Of a stretch of DNA of 64,000 nt, positions 14,989 to 23,797 are shown in pieces. Each line of letters begins with the position of its first letter. The first letter of the stretch is position 1. Position numbers and translations under genes: made by a program. Source of the stretch: Owenweeksia sp. (GTDB taxonomy: Bacteria > Bacteroidota > Bacteroidia > Flavobacteriales > Schleiferiaceae). The notes under the pieces were generated by a model. That model was not told where the DNA came from and made no database searches. It was given only the letters and a program-made list of their open reading frames with translations. Location: contig NZNV01000017.1 in assembly GCA_002695025.1 (NCBI GenBank), forward strand, positions 62,001-126,000, written 5' to 3'.

Positions 14989-16134
14989 ATGAAATTAGGT
15001 ATGAAAAACTTGCAAATGGTCGATCTGGTGAGCCAGTACGAAAAGATCCAGGAAGAAATTGATGGAGCTGTTCTGGACGTAATTCGATCGTCTGCTTATA
15101 TAAACGGGCCGGAGGTTAAAGAATTTCAAAAGGAACTGGAGGAGTACATGGGGGTAAAACATGTGATCCCCTGTGCCAACGGTACGGATGCCCTGCAGGT
15201 GGCCATGATGGCTCTGGGGCTGCAACCCGGAGACGAAGTGATCACGGCCACCTTTACCTACGTGGCTACCGCTGAAGTTATTGCCCTGCTTAAGCTTACC
15301 CCTGTATTGGTGGATGTGGATGAAAATACTTTCGGTATTGACCCGGAGCAGGTAAAGGCAGCTATTACCCCTAAAACCAAAGCCATTGTACCCGTGCACC
15401 TCTTTGGTCAGTGTGCTGATATGGATGCAGTGATGAAAATCGCTAAAGAGCACAACCTTTATATTATAGAGGATACAGCCCAGGCCATTGGTGCGGAATA
15501 CACCTTAGCTGATGGTACCACAGCCAAAGCCGGTACCATTGGCGATATAGGCACTACCTCCTTTTTCCCCAGTAAAAATCTGGGTTGTTATGGAGACGGG
15601 GGCGCTATCTTTACCAATAATGACGAGTTGGCCGCAAAACTCCGTAAAATGGCCAATCATGGTCAGTCTAAAAGATATTATCATGATGAGATTGGGGTGA
15701 ACTCCCGCCTCGACAGTATTCAGGCGGCCATACTACGTAAAAAGTTACCTCACCTGGATACCTATAATGCCAACCGCAGGAAGGCAGCCGAGTATTACAA
15801 TGCTGCCTTTGCCAATAATCCTAAACTGAAGGTTCCTGTAGTGGCTAAAAATTCTACCCATGTTTTTCACCAATACACCCTTCAGCTTGATGGAGTGGAT
15901 CGTGAAAAGCTGATTGATCACCTTAACGATAAGGGTATTCCTGCTATGATCTACTACCCGGTGGCTTTGCACATGCAGGAAGCCTATAAAGATGATCGTT
16001 ACGGTAAAGGGCATTTTCCCGTTACCGAAAAGCTGGTGGATAACGTTATTTCACTGCCCATGCATAGCGAATTGGATGAAGAGCAGCTGGAGTACATCAC
16101 CAGCCACGTTTTAGAATATATAAACCAGAACTAA
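14989..16134 (+). CDS. DegT/DnrJ/EryC1/StrS family sugar aminotransferase
   Basis: 381 residues from the first ATG; the ATG at 15001 (MKNLQMVDL) is the more likely start given the promoter position. It is a PLP-dependent aspartate-aminotransferase fold. The Schiff-base lysine is in SFFPSKNLGCYGDGG (K196), the PLP-nitrogen-contacting aspartate is in IIEDTAQAIGAE (D162), and the phosphate-binding ANGTDAL lies at 63-69. These enzymes aminate 3-keto or 4-keto nucleotide-sugars. The sequence resembles the WbpE/PglE branch, but substrate choice is not readable. It is followed after 7 nt by ugd. Confidence 0.88.
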   Translation: MKLGMKNLQMVDLVSQYEKIQEEIDGAVLDVIRSSAYINGPEVKEFQKELEEYMGVKHVIPCANGTDALQVAMMALGLQPGDEVITATFTYVATAEVIALLKLTPVLVDVDENTFGIDPEQVKAAITPKTKAIVPVHLFGQCADMDAVMKIAKEHNLYIIEDTAQAIGAEYTLADGTTAKAGTIGDIGTTSFFPSKNLGCYGDGGAIFTNNDELAAKLRKMANHGQSKRYYHDEIGVNSRLDSIQAAILRKKLPHLDTYNANRRKAAEYYNAAFANNPKLKVPVVAKNSTHVFHQYTLQLDGVDREKLIDHLNDKGIPAMIYYPVALHMQEAYKDDRYGKGHFPVTEKLVDNVISLPMHSELDEEQLEYITSHVLEYINQN

Positions 16135-16141
16135 AGAATAC

Positions 16142-17464
16142 ATGAAAATTGTAGTTGTAGGAACGGGCTATGTAGGCTTGGTAACCGGTACCTGTCTTGC
16201 AGACGTAGGTATTGATGTAATATGTGTGGACGTAGATGCCAAAAAGATCGAAAATCTGAAGAATGGCATTTTGCCCATTTATGAGCCTGGCCTGGAAAAA
16301 CTGGTTCATCGTAATTTTGATAAAGGTCGTTTACAATTCAGTACAAGTTTGCCAGAGAGTATCCCGGGTGCTGATGTAGCCTTTATTGCGGTAGGAACAC
16401 CTCCCGGGGAAGATGGTAGCGCAGACCTGCAATACGTTTTGGCCGTAGCGCGTGAAATTGGTGAGAATATGAATGACTATGGGGTTATTGTAACCAAGAG
16501 TACTGTACCCGTAGGAACGGCCGCCAAAGTAAAGAACGAAATCAACCAGGCATTGGCCCGCAGGAATAAGGAAATTCCCTTTGATGTGGCTTCCAATCCT
16601 GAATTCCTGAAGGAAGGTGCAGCGGTTAACGATTTTATGAAACCCGACCGTATAGTAATTGGGGTGGAAAGTGAGCGAGCCAAACAGGTGCTGGATAAAT
16701 TATACCATCCGTTTACCCTTAACGGACATCCGGTGATCTTCATGGATGTGCCTTCTGCAGAAATGACGAAGTATGCAGCCAACGCCATGCTGGCTACCAA
16801 GATCAGCTTTATGAACGATATCGCTAACCTTTGCGAGATCATGGGAGCAGATGTGAACCTGGTGCGCAAAGGTATTGGTACAGACCCGCGTATAGGTAAC
16901 AAATTCATTTACCCGGGAATTGGCTATGGAGGCAGTTGCTTTCCTAAAGACGTTAAAGCCTTGATCCGTACTGCTCGTGAGAATGGTCACGAAATGCGGA
17001 TACTACAGGCTGTGGAAGATGTGAATGAAGATCAGAAATCGGTACTTTTCAATAAAGTGAAAGAACATTTCGGAGATCTTAAAGGCCGTCATTTTGCTAT
17101 GTGGGGGCTCTCCTTTAAACCCAATACGGATGATATGCGGGAGGCTCCCTCCGTGGTGATAATCAATCAGCTTATTGAGGCGGGTGCTACGGTTACTGCT
17201 TATGATCCGGTGGCCATGGAAGAGGCCAAACACATGGTGGGCGATAAGATCAGCTACGGCAGCGATGAATTTGAAGCCCTTACTGATGCGGATGCCTTGC
17301 TGGTAGTAACCGAATGGGCAGAGTTCCGTATACCCGATTTTGATGAACTGAAAAACAAGCTGAAAAACCCGCTGATCTTTGATGGTCGCAATATTTTTGA
17401 GCGTAGCCAGATGAAGGAATTGGGTATTGAATACCACTGTATAGGTGTAAAAAGCAACTACTGA
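16142..17464 (+). CDS. ugd: UDP-glucose 6-dehydrogenase
   Basis: 440 residues. It oxidises UDP-glucose twice to UDP-glucuronate using NAD+. The Rossmann motif [10 protein letters not shown] lies at residues 8-17; [10 protein letters not shown] and the [14 protein letters not shown] segment are typical of the family. The catalytic cysteine is in [16 protein letters not shown] (C266). It stands directly before UDP-glucuronate decarboxylase, sharing one base (TGATG), so its product is probably passed to that enzyme. Confidence 0.95.
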   Translation: MKIVVVGTGYVGLVTGTCLADVGIDVICVDVDAKKIENLKNGILPIYEPGLEKLVHRNFDKGRLQFSTSLPESIPGADVAFIAVGTPPGEDGSADLQYVLAVAREIGENMNDYGVIVTKSTVPVGTAAKVKNEINQALARRNKEIPFDVASNPEFLKEGAAVNDFMKPDRIVIGVESERAKQVLDKLYHPFTLNGHPVIFMDVPSAEMTKYAANAMLATKISFMNDIANLCEIMGADVNLVRKGIGTDPRIGNKFIYPGIGYGGSCFPKDVKALIRTARENGHEMRILQAVEDVNEDQKSVLFNKVKEHFGDLKGRHFAMWGLSFKPNTDDMREAPSVVIINQLIEAGATVTAYDPVAMEEAKHMVGDKISYGSDEFEALTDADALLVVTEWAEFRIPDFDELKNKLKNPLIFDGRNIFERSQMKELGIEYHCIGVKSNY

Positions 17465-18450
17465 TGAAAAGAGTGCTGGTAACCGGGGCAGCCGGTTTTC
17501 TCGGGTCCCATTTATGTGACCGTTTTATTAAGGAAGGTTTCCACGTTATCGGTATGGATAACCTGATTACCGGTGATCTTAAGAATATAGAACATCTCTT
17601 CAAACTGAAGGAATTTGAGTTTTACGACCATGATGTTTCCAAGTTCATCCATGTTTCGGGTGAGCTGGATTATATCCTTCACTTTGCTTCGCCTGCCAGT
17701 CCTATTGATTACCTTAAAATACCCATTCAAACCCTGAAAGTGGGTTCGCTGGGTACCCATAACTGCCTGGGCCTGGCCATGGCCAAAGGAGCCCGTATAC
17801 TGGTGGCATCTACTTCTGAAGTATACGGAGACCCTACGGTACACCCGCAAACTGAAGAATACTGGGGAAATGTTAACCCGGTAGGTCCTCGGGGGGTGTA
17901 TGACGAAGCTAAACGTTTCCAGGAAGCCATGACCATGGCGTATCATACGTATCATGGATTGGAAACCCGCATTGTGCGGATCTTCAACACCTATGGTCCA
18001 CGTATGCGATTGAACGATGGACGTGTATTGCCAGCCTTTATCGGGCAGGCTTTGAGGGGAGAGGACCTTACTGTATTTGGTGATGGTTCACAAACCCGCT
18101 CCTTCTGCTATGTGGATGACCTTATCGAAGGCATTTACCGCCTGTTGATGAGTGACTACCCTTATCCTGTAAACGTGGGTAACCCGGATGAGATCACCAT
18201 CGGTGATTTTGCAGAAGAGATCATTAAACTTACCGGCACGGATCAAAAAGTGGTGTACAAGCCATTACCTAAAGATGATCCTACCCAGCGCAGGCCGGAC
18301 ATTGCCAAGGCCAGGGAACTACTTAACTGGGAACCCAAGGTAAATCGTGCTGAGGGACTTAAGATCACCTATGATTATTTCCGCTCTTTACCGGAAGAAG
18401 AACTCTATAAAAAGGAGCATAAGAATTTCGAGGAATACATCCGCAAATAA
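17464..18450 (+). CDS. uxs: UDP-glucuronate decarboxylase (UDP-xylose synthase)
   Basis: 328 residues of an extended short-chain dehydrogenase. Cofactor motif GAAGFLGSH lies at 8-16, STSEVYGDP near 117-124, and the catalytic pair is Y146 and K150 in GVYDEAKR. The sequence [20 protein letters not shown] is typical of UXS. It converts UDP-glucuronate to UDP-xylose with internal NAD+ recycling. Placement right after ugd supports this over a plain epimerase or dehydratase. It makes pentose donors for surface polysaccharide. Confidence 0.9.
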   Translation: MKRVLVTGAAGFLGSHLCDRFIKEGFHVIGMDNLITGDLKNIEHLFKLKEFEFYDHDVSKFIHVSGELDYILHFASPASPIDYLKIPIQTLKVGSLGTHNCLGLAMAKGARILVASTSEVYGDPTVHPQTEEYWGNVNPVGPRGVYDEAKRFQEAMTMAYHTYHGLETRIVRIFNTYGPRMRLNDGRVLPAFIGQALRGEDLTVFGDGSQTRSFCYVDDLIEGIYRLLMSDYPYPVNVGNPDEITIGDFAEEIIKLTGTDQKVVYKPLPKDDPTQRRPDIAKARELLNWEPKVNRAEGLKITYDYFRSLPEEELYKKEHKNFEEYIRK

Positions 18451-18456
18451 GCTGCT

Positions 18457-19473
18457 ATGTCTAAAATACTGGTTACCGGAGGTCTGGGTTATATAGGTTC
18501 ACATACCGTTGTGGAGTTGGTTCAGGCCGGTTATGAGCCCCTGGTCATCGATAACCTTTCCGAATCAGATATTGAAGTTAAAGACCGTATTGAAGAGATA
18601 GTAGGTAAGCAAATCCTCTTTGAGCAGGTGGAGATGTGCAACATCGATGAACTGGAGGCCTTGTTCAAAAAGTACGATATCCGCGCAGTAATCCACTTTG
18701 CAGCTTTCCTGCTGGTGAACGAGTCGGTAAAAAATCCGCTTAAATATTACCATAACAACCTGCTTTCCACTACTAACCTTTTGAGCGTGATGCTGGATCA
18801 CCAGGTTCATGCCGTGGTCTTCTCATCCTCCTGCACAGTGTATGGAAACCCGGATGAGCTTCCGGTAACTGAAAATGCCTTCATAAAGCCTGCGGTATCT
18901 CCCTACGGCAATACTAAGAAGATAGGGGAGGACATCCTAAAGGATACTGCGCTGGCTACCGACTTGAAAGTGATCTCGTTGCGGTATTTCAATCCTATAG
19001 GTGCGCATGAAAGTGCCCTGATCGGGGAGTTCCAGGATGGAGAGCCACACCACCTGGTACCGTATATCACGGAAACGGCTTTTGGTATCCGTAAAGAGCT
19101 CAAGGTTTTTGGTGATGATTACAATACACCGGATGGCAGCTGCGTACGGGATTATATCCATGTAGTGGATGTAGCCAAAGCACATATCTCAGCGGTAAAA
19201 AGATTGCTGGAAAAAGACACGGAAAGCTTTGAGGTCTTCAACCTGGGTATGGGTGTGGGCGTATCCGTTCTGGAGATGATCCATGCTTTTAAAGAAGCTA
19301 CCGGTATTGAAATTGCCTACACCATAGCCCCAAGAAGGGAAGGGGATGTAGAAGCTGTGTATGCGGACACCACCAAAGCCAATACCATATTGGGCTGGAA
19401 AACCGAAAAATCCCTGAAAGACGCCATGGGTGATGCCTGGCGTTGGGAGAACGCACTCAGAGGGGAAAATTAA
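18457..19473 (+). CDS. galE: UDP-glucose 4-epimerase
   Basis: 338 residues. GGLGYIGSHT at residues 8-17 binds NAD; FSSSCTVYG lies at 122-130, and the catalytic Y150/K154 are in SPYGNTKK. RYFNPIGAH and the C-terminal RREGDVEAVYAD are GalE hallmarks. It interconverts UDP-glucose and UDP-galactose (or the N-acetyl forms). It lies 6 nt after uxs in the same operon and its stop overlaps the stop of the converging barrel-protein gene. Confidence 0.92.
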   Translation: MSKILVTGGLGYIGSHTVVELVQAGYEPLVIDNLSESDIEVKDRIEEIVGKQILFEQVEMCNIDELEALFKKYDIRAVIHFAAFLLVNESVKNPLKYYHNNLLSTTNLLSVMLDHQVHAVVFSSSCTVYGNPDELPVTENAFIKPAVSPYGNTKKIGEDILKDTALATDLKVISLRYFNPIGAHESALIGEFQDGEPHHLVPYITETAFGIRKELKVFGDDYNTPDGSCVRDYIHVVDVAKAHISAVKRLLEKDTESFEVFNLGMGVGVSVLEMIHAFKEATGIEIAYTIAPRREGDVEAVYADTTKANTILGWKTEKSLKDAMGDAWRWENALRGEN

Positions 19474-19964
19474 AATCCTATTCCCAGCTTTAGGACTGGG
19501 GCCTTATCATTGCCAAACTTTACACTGCCGTTAGCGTATTGGGTAATACTTGTTACAAAGCTACCCCCAATAACATAACGCACGTATTTACCTGGCTTAA
19601 ACCTGAAATCAAGAGTATTGCTCCAGGCGTACTGCCAGCTGTTGTTAGAATACTTATCGCTTTTTGCATCAGTGAGAAAATGAGTGGCCGAGGAGTTAAA
19701 TTCTATCGCATTCACCTCATCGGTCTCATAGCCCAGGATCAATCCAAACTGGAATCCCATCGGTTGGTCATACAGAAAAAGTTTTCCGATACCTACCAGT
19801 GGAGCCATATAAAATGGTTTTTCAGCAGAGGGATGAATAGAGTAACTCACGTTAAAACCGAGTCCCAGAAAGTTAGAGCCACCAGCTTCCAGGCTATAAT
19901 GTACTTGCGAAGAAGCTGTAAAACCAATACCGAGTAATAGCCAAAGAAAGGTTAATTTTTTCAT
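19470..19964 (-). CDS. small outer membrane beta-barrel protein, function unknown
   Basis: 164 residues from the ATG at 19964, chosen because it gives a clean signal peptide (MKKLTFLWLLLGIGFTASSQ); a longer reading frame reaches 20096 but would cross the divergent rmlB start. The mature part is rich in glycine and aromatics in alternating patterns (e.g. FYMAPLVGIGKLFLYDQPMG) and ends in VLKLGIGF with a terminal Phe, as in outer membrane barrels. No family is recognised. Confidence 0.65.
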   Translation of the reverse strand: MKKLTFLWLLLGIGFTASSQVHYSLEAGGSNFLGLGFNVSYSIHPSAEKPFYMAPLVGIGKLFLYDQPMGFQFGLILGYETDEVNAIEFNSSATHFLTDAKSDKYSNNSWQYAWSNTLDFRFKPGKYVRYVIGGSFVTSITQYANGSVKFGNDKAPVLKLGIGF

Positions 19965-20033
19965 AAGGTTTTGCTTAAGGAGGGCGCTAAAGGCATGGGA
20001 AAAGTATACTTTTAGTTTCTTTGCACAAAATTT

Positions 20034-21101
20034 ATGCAAATGTCTGATCAGAAAAAGATTCTCATTACCGGAGGTGCTGGTTTTATTGGCTCTCATGTTG
20101 TTCGCCTGTTCGTCAATAAATACCCGGATTACCAGATCTATAACCTGGATGCCCTAACCTATGCGGGGAATCTTGAGAATCTGAAAGACATTGAATCTGC
20201 AGAAAATTACCACTTCATTAAAGCGGATATTGTGGATGCGCACCAGATCAACCAGCTTTTTGGCGAGCACCGTTTTGACAGCGTGATACACCTGGCGGCA
20301 GAGTCGCATGTAGATCGCTCTATTACCGATCCGCTGGCTTTTGTGCGCACCAACGTTATTGGTACCGTAAACCTGTTGAACGCTTTCCGCGATACCTGGA
20401 AAGATAATTTTGAAGGAAAGCTTTTTTACCACATCAGTACTGATGAGGTGTACGGAACTTTAGGTGAGACCGGCCTTTTTGAAGAAACCACGGCTTATGA
20501 TCCCAATTCACCGTATTCGGCTTCCAAAGCCAGTTCGGATCATTTTGTGCGAGCCTACGGTGAAACCTACGGCCTGCCGCACGTGGTAACCAACTGTTCC
20601 AATAATTACGGCCCCAACCAGTTTCCGGAGAAGTTAATTCCTCTTTTCATTCATAATATTAAAACCAATAAGTCTCTTCCGGTGTACGGTGACGGTAAAT
20701 ATACCCGCGACTGGTTGTACGTGATCGACCATGCCCGGGCTATTGATCTGGTGTTTCATGAAGGGAAAGAAGGGGAGACCTACAACATTGGTGGTTTTAA
20801 CGAGTGGCAGAATATTGAACTGATCCGGGTGTTGATCAAGCAGATGGATGAAAAACTGGGCCGCCCGGCCGGTGAATCCGAAAAGCTGATTACTTACGTA
20901 AAAGACCGCCCCGGTCACGACCGCAGGTACGCTATTGATGCCAACAAGATCAAGAATGAACTGGGATGGGAACCTTCCGTAACCTTCGAAGAAGGCCTTT
21001 CCGAAACCATCGACTGGTACCTGGAAAATGAAGAGTGGCTGCAGAACGTAACTTCCGGTGACTACCAGAAGTATTACGAGGGAATGTATGCGGGGAGGTA
21101 A
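20034..21101 (+). CDS. rmlB: dTDP-glucose 4,6-dehydratase
   Basis: 355 residues from the ATG at 20034; the second ATG (20040, MSDQKKILITGG) is also possible and sits better behind a -7-like TTTCTTTG at 20016-20023. The NAD motif is GGAGFIGSH (13-21). The dehydratase triad T136-D137-E138 is in HISTDEVYG, and Y161/K165 in SPYSASKA. TNCSNNYGP and the RPGHDRRYAID motif are RmlB-specific. It makes dTDP-4-keto-6-deoxyglucose for deoxysugars such as rhamnose. rmlA, rmlC and rmlD are not in the window. Confidence 0.95.
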   Translation: MQMSDQKKILITGGAGFIGSHVVRLFVNKYPDYQIYNLDALTYAGNLENLKDIESAENYHFIKADIVDAHQINQLFGEHRFDSVIHLAAESHVDRSITDPLAFVRTNVIGTVNLLNAFRDTWKDNFEGKLFYHISTDEVYGTLGETGLFEETTAYDPNSPYSASKASSDHFVRAYGETYGLPHVVTNCSNNYGPNQFPEKLIPLFIHNIKTNKSLPVYGDGKYTRDWLYVIDHARAIDLVFHEGKEGETYNIGGFNEWQNIELIRVLIKQMDEKLGRPAGESEKLITYVKDRPGHDRRYAIDANKIKNELGWEPSVTFEEGLSETIDWYLENEEWLQNVTSGDYQKYYEGMYAGR

Positions 21102-21111
21102 GAGGTAAGAA

Positions 21112-21756
21112 TTACTTCTTTCTACACACCATCAAGCCATCCCGGACCGGAAATAAAGCATTTTCCACGCGGTCGTCTTTCAATACTTTTTCATTGAAGG
21201 CCATTAAGGCTTTGGTCTCTTCGTCTTTCGGGTCAACCTTTTGGATGACCTTGCCGCTCCACAGAACGTTGTCGGCAATGATGTAACCGCCCGGGCGGAT
21301 ATGATCAATAGTGAGATCGAAGTAATTGGAATAGTTCTCCTTATCCGCATCAATAAACACGATGTCCCAGCTTTCGCCCAGGGAAGGGATGATCTCCATG
21401 GCATTACCCACATGCATCCGGATACGATCCTGGTATCCCGCCTTTTCTACGTAGCGTTTCACCATATCTTCCAGCTCCTCGTTAATATCAATGGTGTGCA
21501 GTTTCCCACCTTCTCCCAGTCCTTCGGCAAGACATAGGGCGGAGTATCCCGTGTAGGTGCCTATTTCCAGGATGCGTTTCGGACGGATCATTTTTGAGAA
21601 CATGGATAATACGCGACCCTGCAGGTGACCACTAAGCATACGGGGCTGTAGTACTTTAGCCTGCGTTTCGCGGTTCAGGTCCTGTAATACAGTGGATTCG
21701 GGAGAAGTGTGGTCCTCTACGTACTGTTCGAGTTTTTCCGGTAAAAATTCCATCAC
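21112..21756 (-). CDS. class I SAM O-methyltransferase (caffeoyl-CoA OMT-like)
   Basis: 214 residues. SAM motif I is RILEIGTYTGYSALCLAEGL (about 61-80), followed by LHTIDINEELEDM. The metal-binding region is WDIVFIDADKENYSNYF (about 130-146), with IADNVLWSGKV next, as in the metal-dependent catechol/caffeoyl-CoA OMT family. The substrate is unknown. The gene overlaps the preceding M16 peptidase gene by one base, so the two are translated from one message. Confidence 0.88.
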   Translation of the reverse strand: MMEFLPEKLEQYVEDHTSPESTVLQDLNRETQAKVLQPRMLSGHLQGRVLSMFSKMIRPKRILEIGTYTGYSALCLAEGLGEGGKLHTIDINEELEDMVKRYVEKAGYQDRIRMHVGNAMEIIPSLGESWDIVFIDADKENYSNYFDLTIDHIRPGGYIIADNVLWSGKVIQKVDPKDEETKALMAFNEKVLKDDRVENALFPVRDGLMVCRKK

Positions 21757-22988
21757 TAGGCGGGTTTGTATACCAACGTACTCAGCTGCTCCGGAGCCAG
21801 TATCTCATTGGCTACTTCCAGCAGGTCATCGGCCGTTATTTGTTCTATTTTATCACGAATCTCTTCAAAGGTATCGATACGATCAAAGGTAAGCAGCGAT
21901 TTTCCCAGCGCCAGCATCAGGGAAGCATTATTTTCCTGGGCCATGGCAATTTGCCCCAGGATCTGGCGCTTGGCCTTGCTCAATTGGACGGTGCCGAGTT
22001 TTTTCTCGCGCAGTTTTTTTAGTTCTTTTTCAATAAGTTTCAGCGTACGGGCCATGGTGGAAGGGTCTGTACCGGCATAAATGCCAAAAACCCCGGTATC
22101 GGAATAGGGGTTGTAAAACGATTCAATATTATAGGTGAAGCCGTATTTTTCACGGATGTTGAGGTTGAGCCTGGAGTTCATACCCGGACCTCCCAAAAGG
22201 TTATTCAGTAAGTGCAGGGTCCGTGCTTTATCCTCATCGGCAGCATAAGCACGGGTCCCAAGCACCACATGGCTTTGGAATACGGGCCTTTCACTTTCAA
22301 TATTCGCCTGGCGATAAGGTTGAGGTGTTGAGCGTAACAGGGAACTCTGGCGTGCGGGAATGGACTCTGTAACCTTTTTAAGGTAGTTAAGGATACGACT
22401 GGCCTTGATGTTACCCACATAGCTGAACACCATCTGGTTGGTGCCATAGGATGAATCCAGGAAGCTGAGAACATCCTTTCGGCTAAAGGACCGCACCGTT
22501 TCCGGGGTGCCCAGTATATTCATGCCCAGGGGGTGCCCGGGAAAAAGCAAGGCTTCAAAATCATCAAAAATCAGCTCTGAAGGACTATCCTTATAACTGT
22601 TGATCTCATCAATGATCACCTCTTTTTCCTTTACCAGTTCTTTTTCCGGGAAAATGGAGTTAAAACCAATGTCAAAGATCAACTCGATGGCCCGTTGGTA
22701 ATCGTTCCCCAGAAAGGAAGCGTAGATCACTGTGTCCTCTTTGGTAGTATAGGCATTCAGCTCACCCCCGGCATCTTCCATTCGGCTGAGGATGTGGTAG
22801 GCCTTTCGCTTGGCGGTTCCTTTAAAGAGTATGTGTTCGATAAAATGTGCCAGCCCTTCGGTTTCAGGGCTTTCATCGCGGCTTCCGGCTTTTACCATTA
22901 GCCCGCAGTGGCCAACCGGGCGATTGGCGTAACGGTGTACAAAGCGGATGCCGTTGGGCAATTCAAAAACTTCAAATTCCTTCTCCAT
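21756..22988 (-). CDS. M16 family zinc metallopeptidase, cytoplasmic
   Basis: 410 residues. The inverted zinc motif HFIEH (H48, E51, H52) is intact, with the distal glutamate expected in the KEKEVIIDEINSYKD segment around residue 125. No signal peptide, so it is likely cytoplasmic, unlike the secreted M16 pair at 47.8-51.2 kb. Relatives resemble mitochondrial processing peptidase beta and may degrade peptides. It is middle gene of methyltransferase - M16 - O-methyltransferase, with a 27-nt gap before and a 1-base overlap after. Confidence 0.9.
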   Translation of the reverse strand: MEKEFEVFELPNGIRFVHRYANRPVGHCGLMVKAGSRDESPETEGLAHFIEHILFKGTAKRKAYHILSRMEDAGGELNAYTTKEDTVIYASFLGNDYQRAIELIFDIGFNSIFPEKELVKEKEVIIDEINSYKDSPSELIFDDFEALLFPGHPLGMNILGTPETVRSFSRKDVLSFLDSSYGTNQMVFSYVGNIKASRILNYLKKVTESIPARQSSLLRSTPQPYRQANIESERPVFQSHVVLGTRAYAADEDKARTLHLLNNLLGGPGMNSRLNLNIREKYGFTYNIESFYNPYSDTGVFGIYAGTDPSTMARTLKLIEKELKKLREKKLGTVQLSKAKRQILGQIAMAQENNASLMLALGKSLLTFDRIDTFEEIRDKIEQITADDLLEVANEILAPEQLSTLVYKPA

Positions 22989-23015
22989 ATATTGCTTGGG
23001 TAATCTCCGCGGCTG

Positions 23016-23747
23016 TTACTTCTTCAATACTTTGGATTTCCAGATACTACGGGTAATGTCCAAAAAAGCGTTAAAGGCCATATTGGCCTCCTTTTGGAGG
23101 CTTCGCTGCGGCATCACTTCACTTATCATATCCAGGGTCCATGGTTTCCTGAAATAATCAAGGATACGTTCATCATCGGGATTGATGAGAAAATCAATCT
23201 GGTCCTTCCATTCGTAACTCATGGTAAAGGCTGGGTTGTGGGTACGTTGAACGATCTTCCACCCGATAGACTGTCGAGGGAAATAATTGAGAAACAATTC
23301 ACCAAAATCAAGATTATCACTCATCCCAAGTTTTTCCTTTTCATACATCACCACGGTGCCTGCTATATCCAATAACACCCATTTATGGGATTGTTTGGGA
23401 ATAAGGTATTCACCTACCAGGGAAGGAGTTTCCAAATAGCCTTTCTTGGCCACACGGCACATTTCCTTGATAAACTTTTCGGGATGCTCCACGTGTTCCA
23501 GCACCTGTTCGCAGATCACATAGTCGAATTCATTATCCTCAAATGGCAGGTTTTCACCGTCTGCCTGCATAAAAGTTTGATGCGGCAACACTTTAATATC
23601 GGATGATCGGTGGGTATTGTCATTGGTATACTTGTCTACACAAACATTGGCCCGGGGGTGGGGAAAATCGCCACTTCCGATATCCAGCACACGATCATTT
23701 GGTTTAATATCCAGTTTAAGTCGTGATGCGGGGCTCCCTATTTTCAT
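23016..23747 (-). CDS. class I SAM-dependent methyltransferase
   Basis: 243 residues with a Methyltransf_11 core: RVLDIGSGDFPHP at about 19-31 (SAM glycine loop), LPFEDNEFDYVICEQVLEH at about 67-85 (motifs II/III). The C-terminal half has no recognised domain. Substrate unknown. It is the first gene of the three-gene minus-strand set leading to the M16 peptidase and O-methyltransferase. Preceded by a -7 box and a short palindrome. Confidence 0.82.
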   Translation of the reverse strand: MKIGSPASRLKLDIKPNDRVLDIGSGDFPHPRANVCVDKYTNDNTHRSSDIKVLPHQTFMQADGENLPFEDNEFDYVICEQVLEHVEHPEKFIKEMCRVAKKGYLETPSLVGEYLIPKQSHKWVLLDIAGTVVMYEKEKLGMSDNLDFGELFLNYFPRQSIGWKIVQRTHNPAFTMSYEWKDQIDFLINPDDERILDYFRKPWTLDMISEVMPQRSLQKEANMAFNAFLDITRSIWKSKVLKK

Positions 23748-23774
23748 TGTATGTCAACATGTTATAATGGAGGG

Positions 23775-23793
23775 CAAAAGTAGTGTATTACAC
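23775..23793 (-). promoter_or_regulatory. -7 element with adjacent palindrome
   Basis: Minus-strand TACTTTTG (23782-23775) matches the -7 consensus and is followed by CCC. Directly upstream lies GTGTATTACAC (23783-23793), a palindrome with 5-bp arms, in the spacer where a repressor could act. The leader to the methyltransferase ATG would be about 22-25 nt. Confidence 0.5.
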
Positions 23794-23797
23794 AAAC

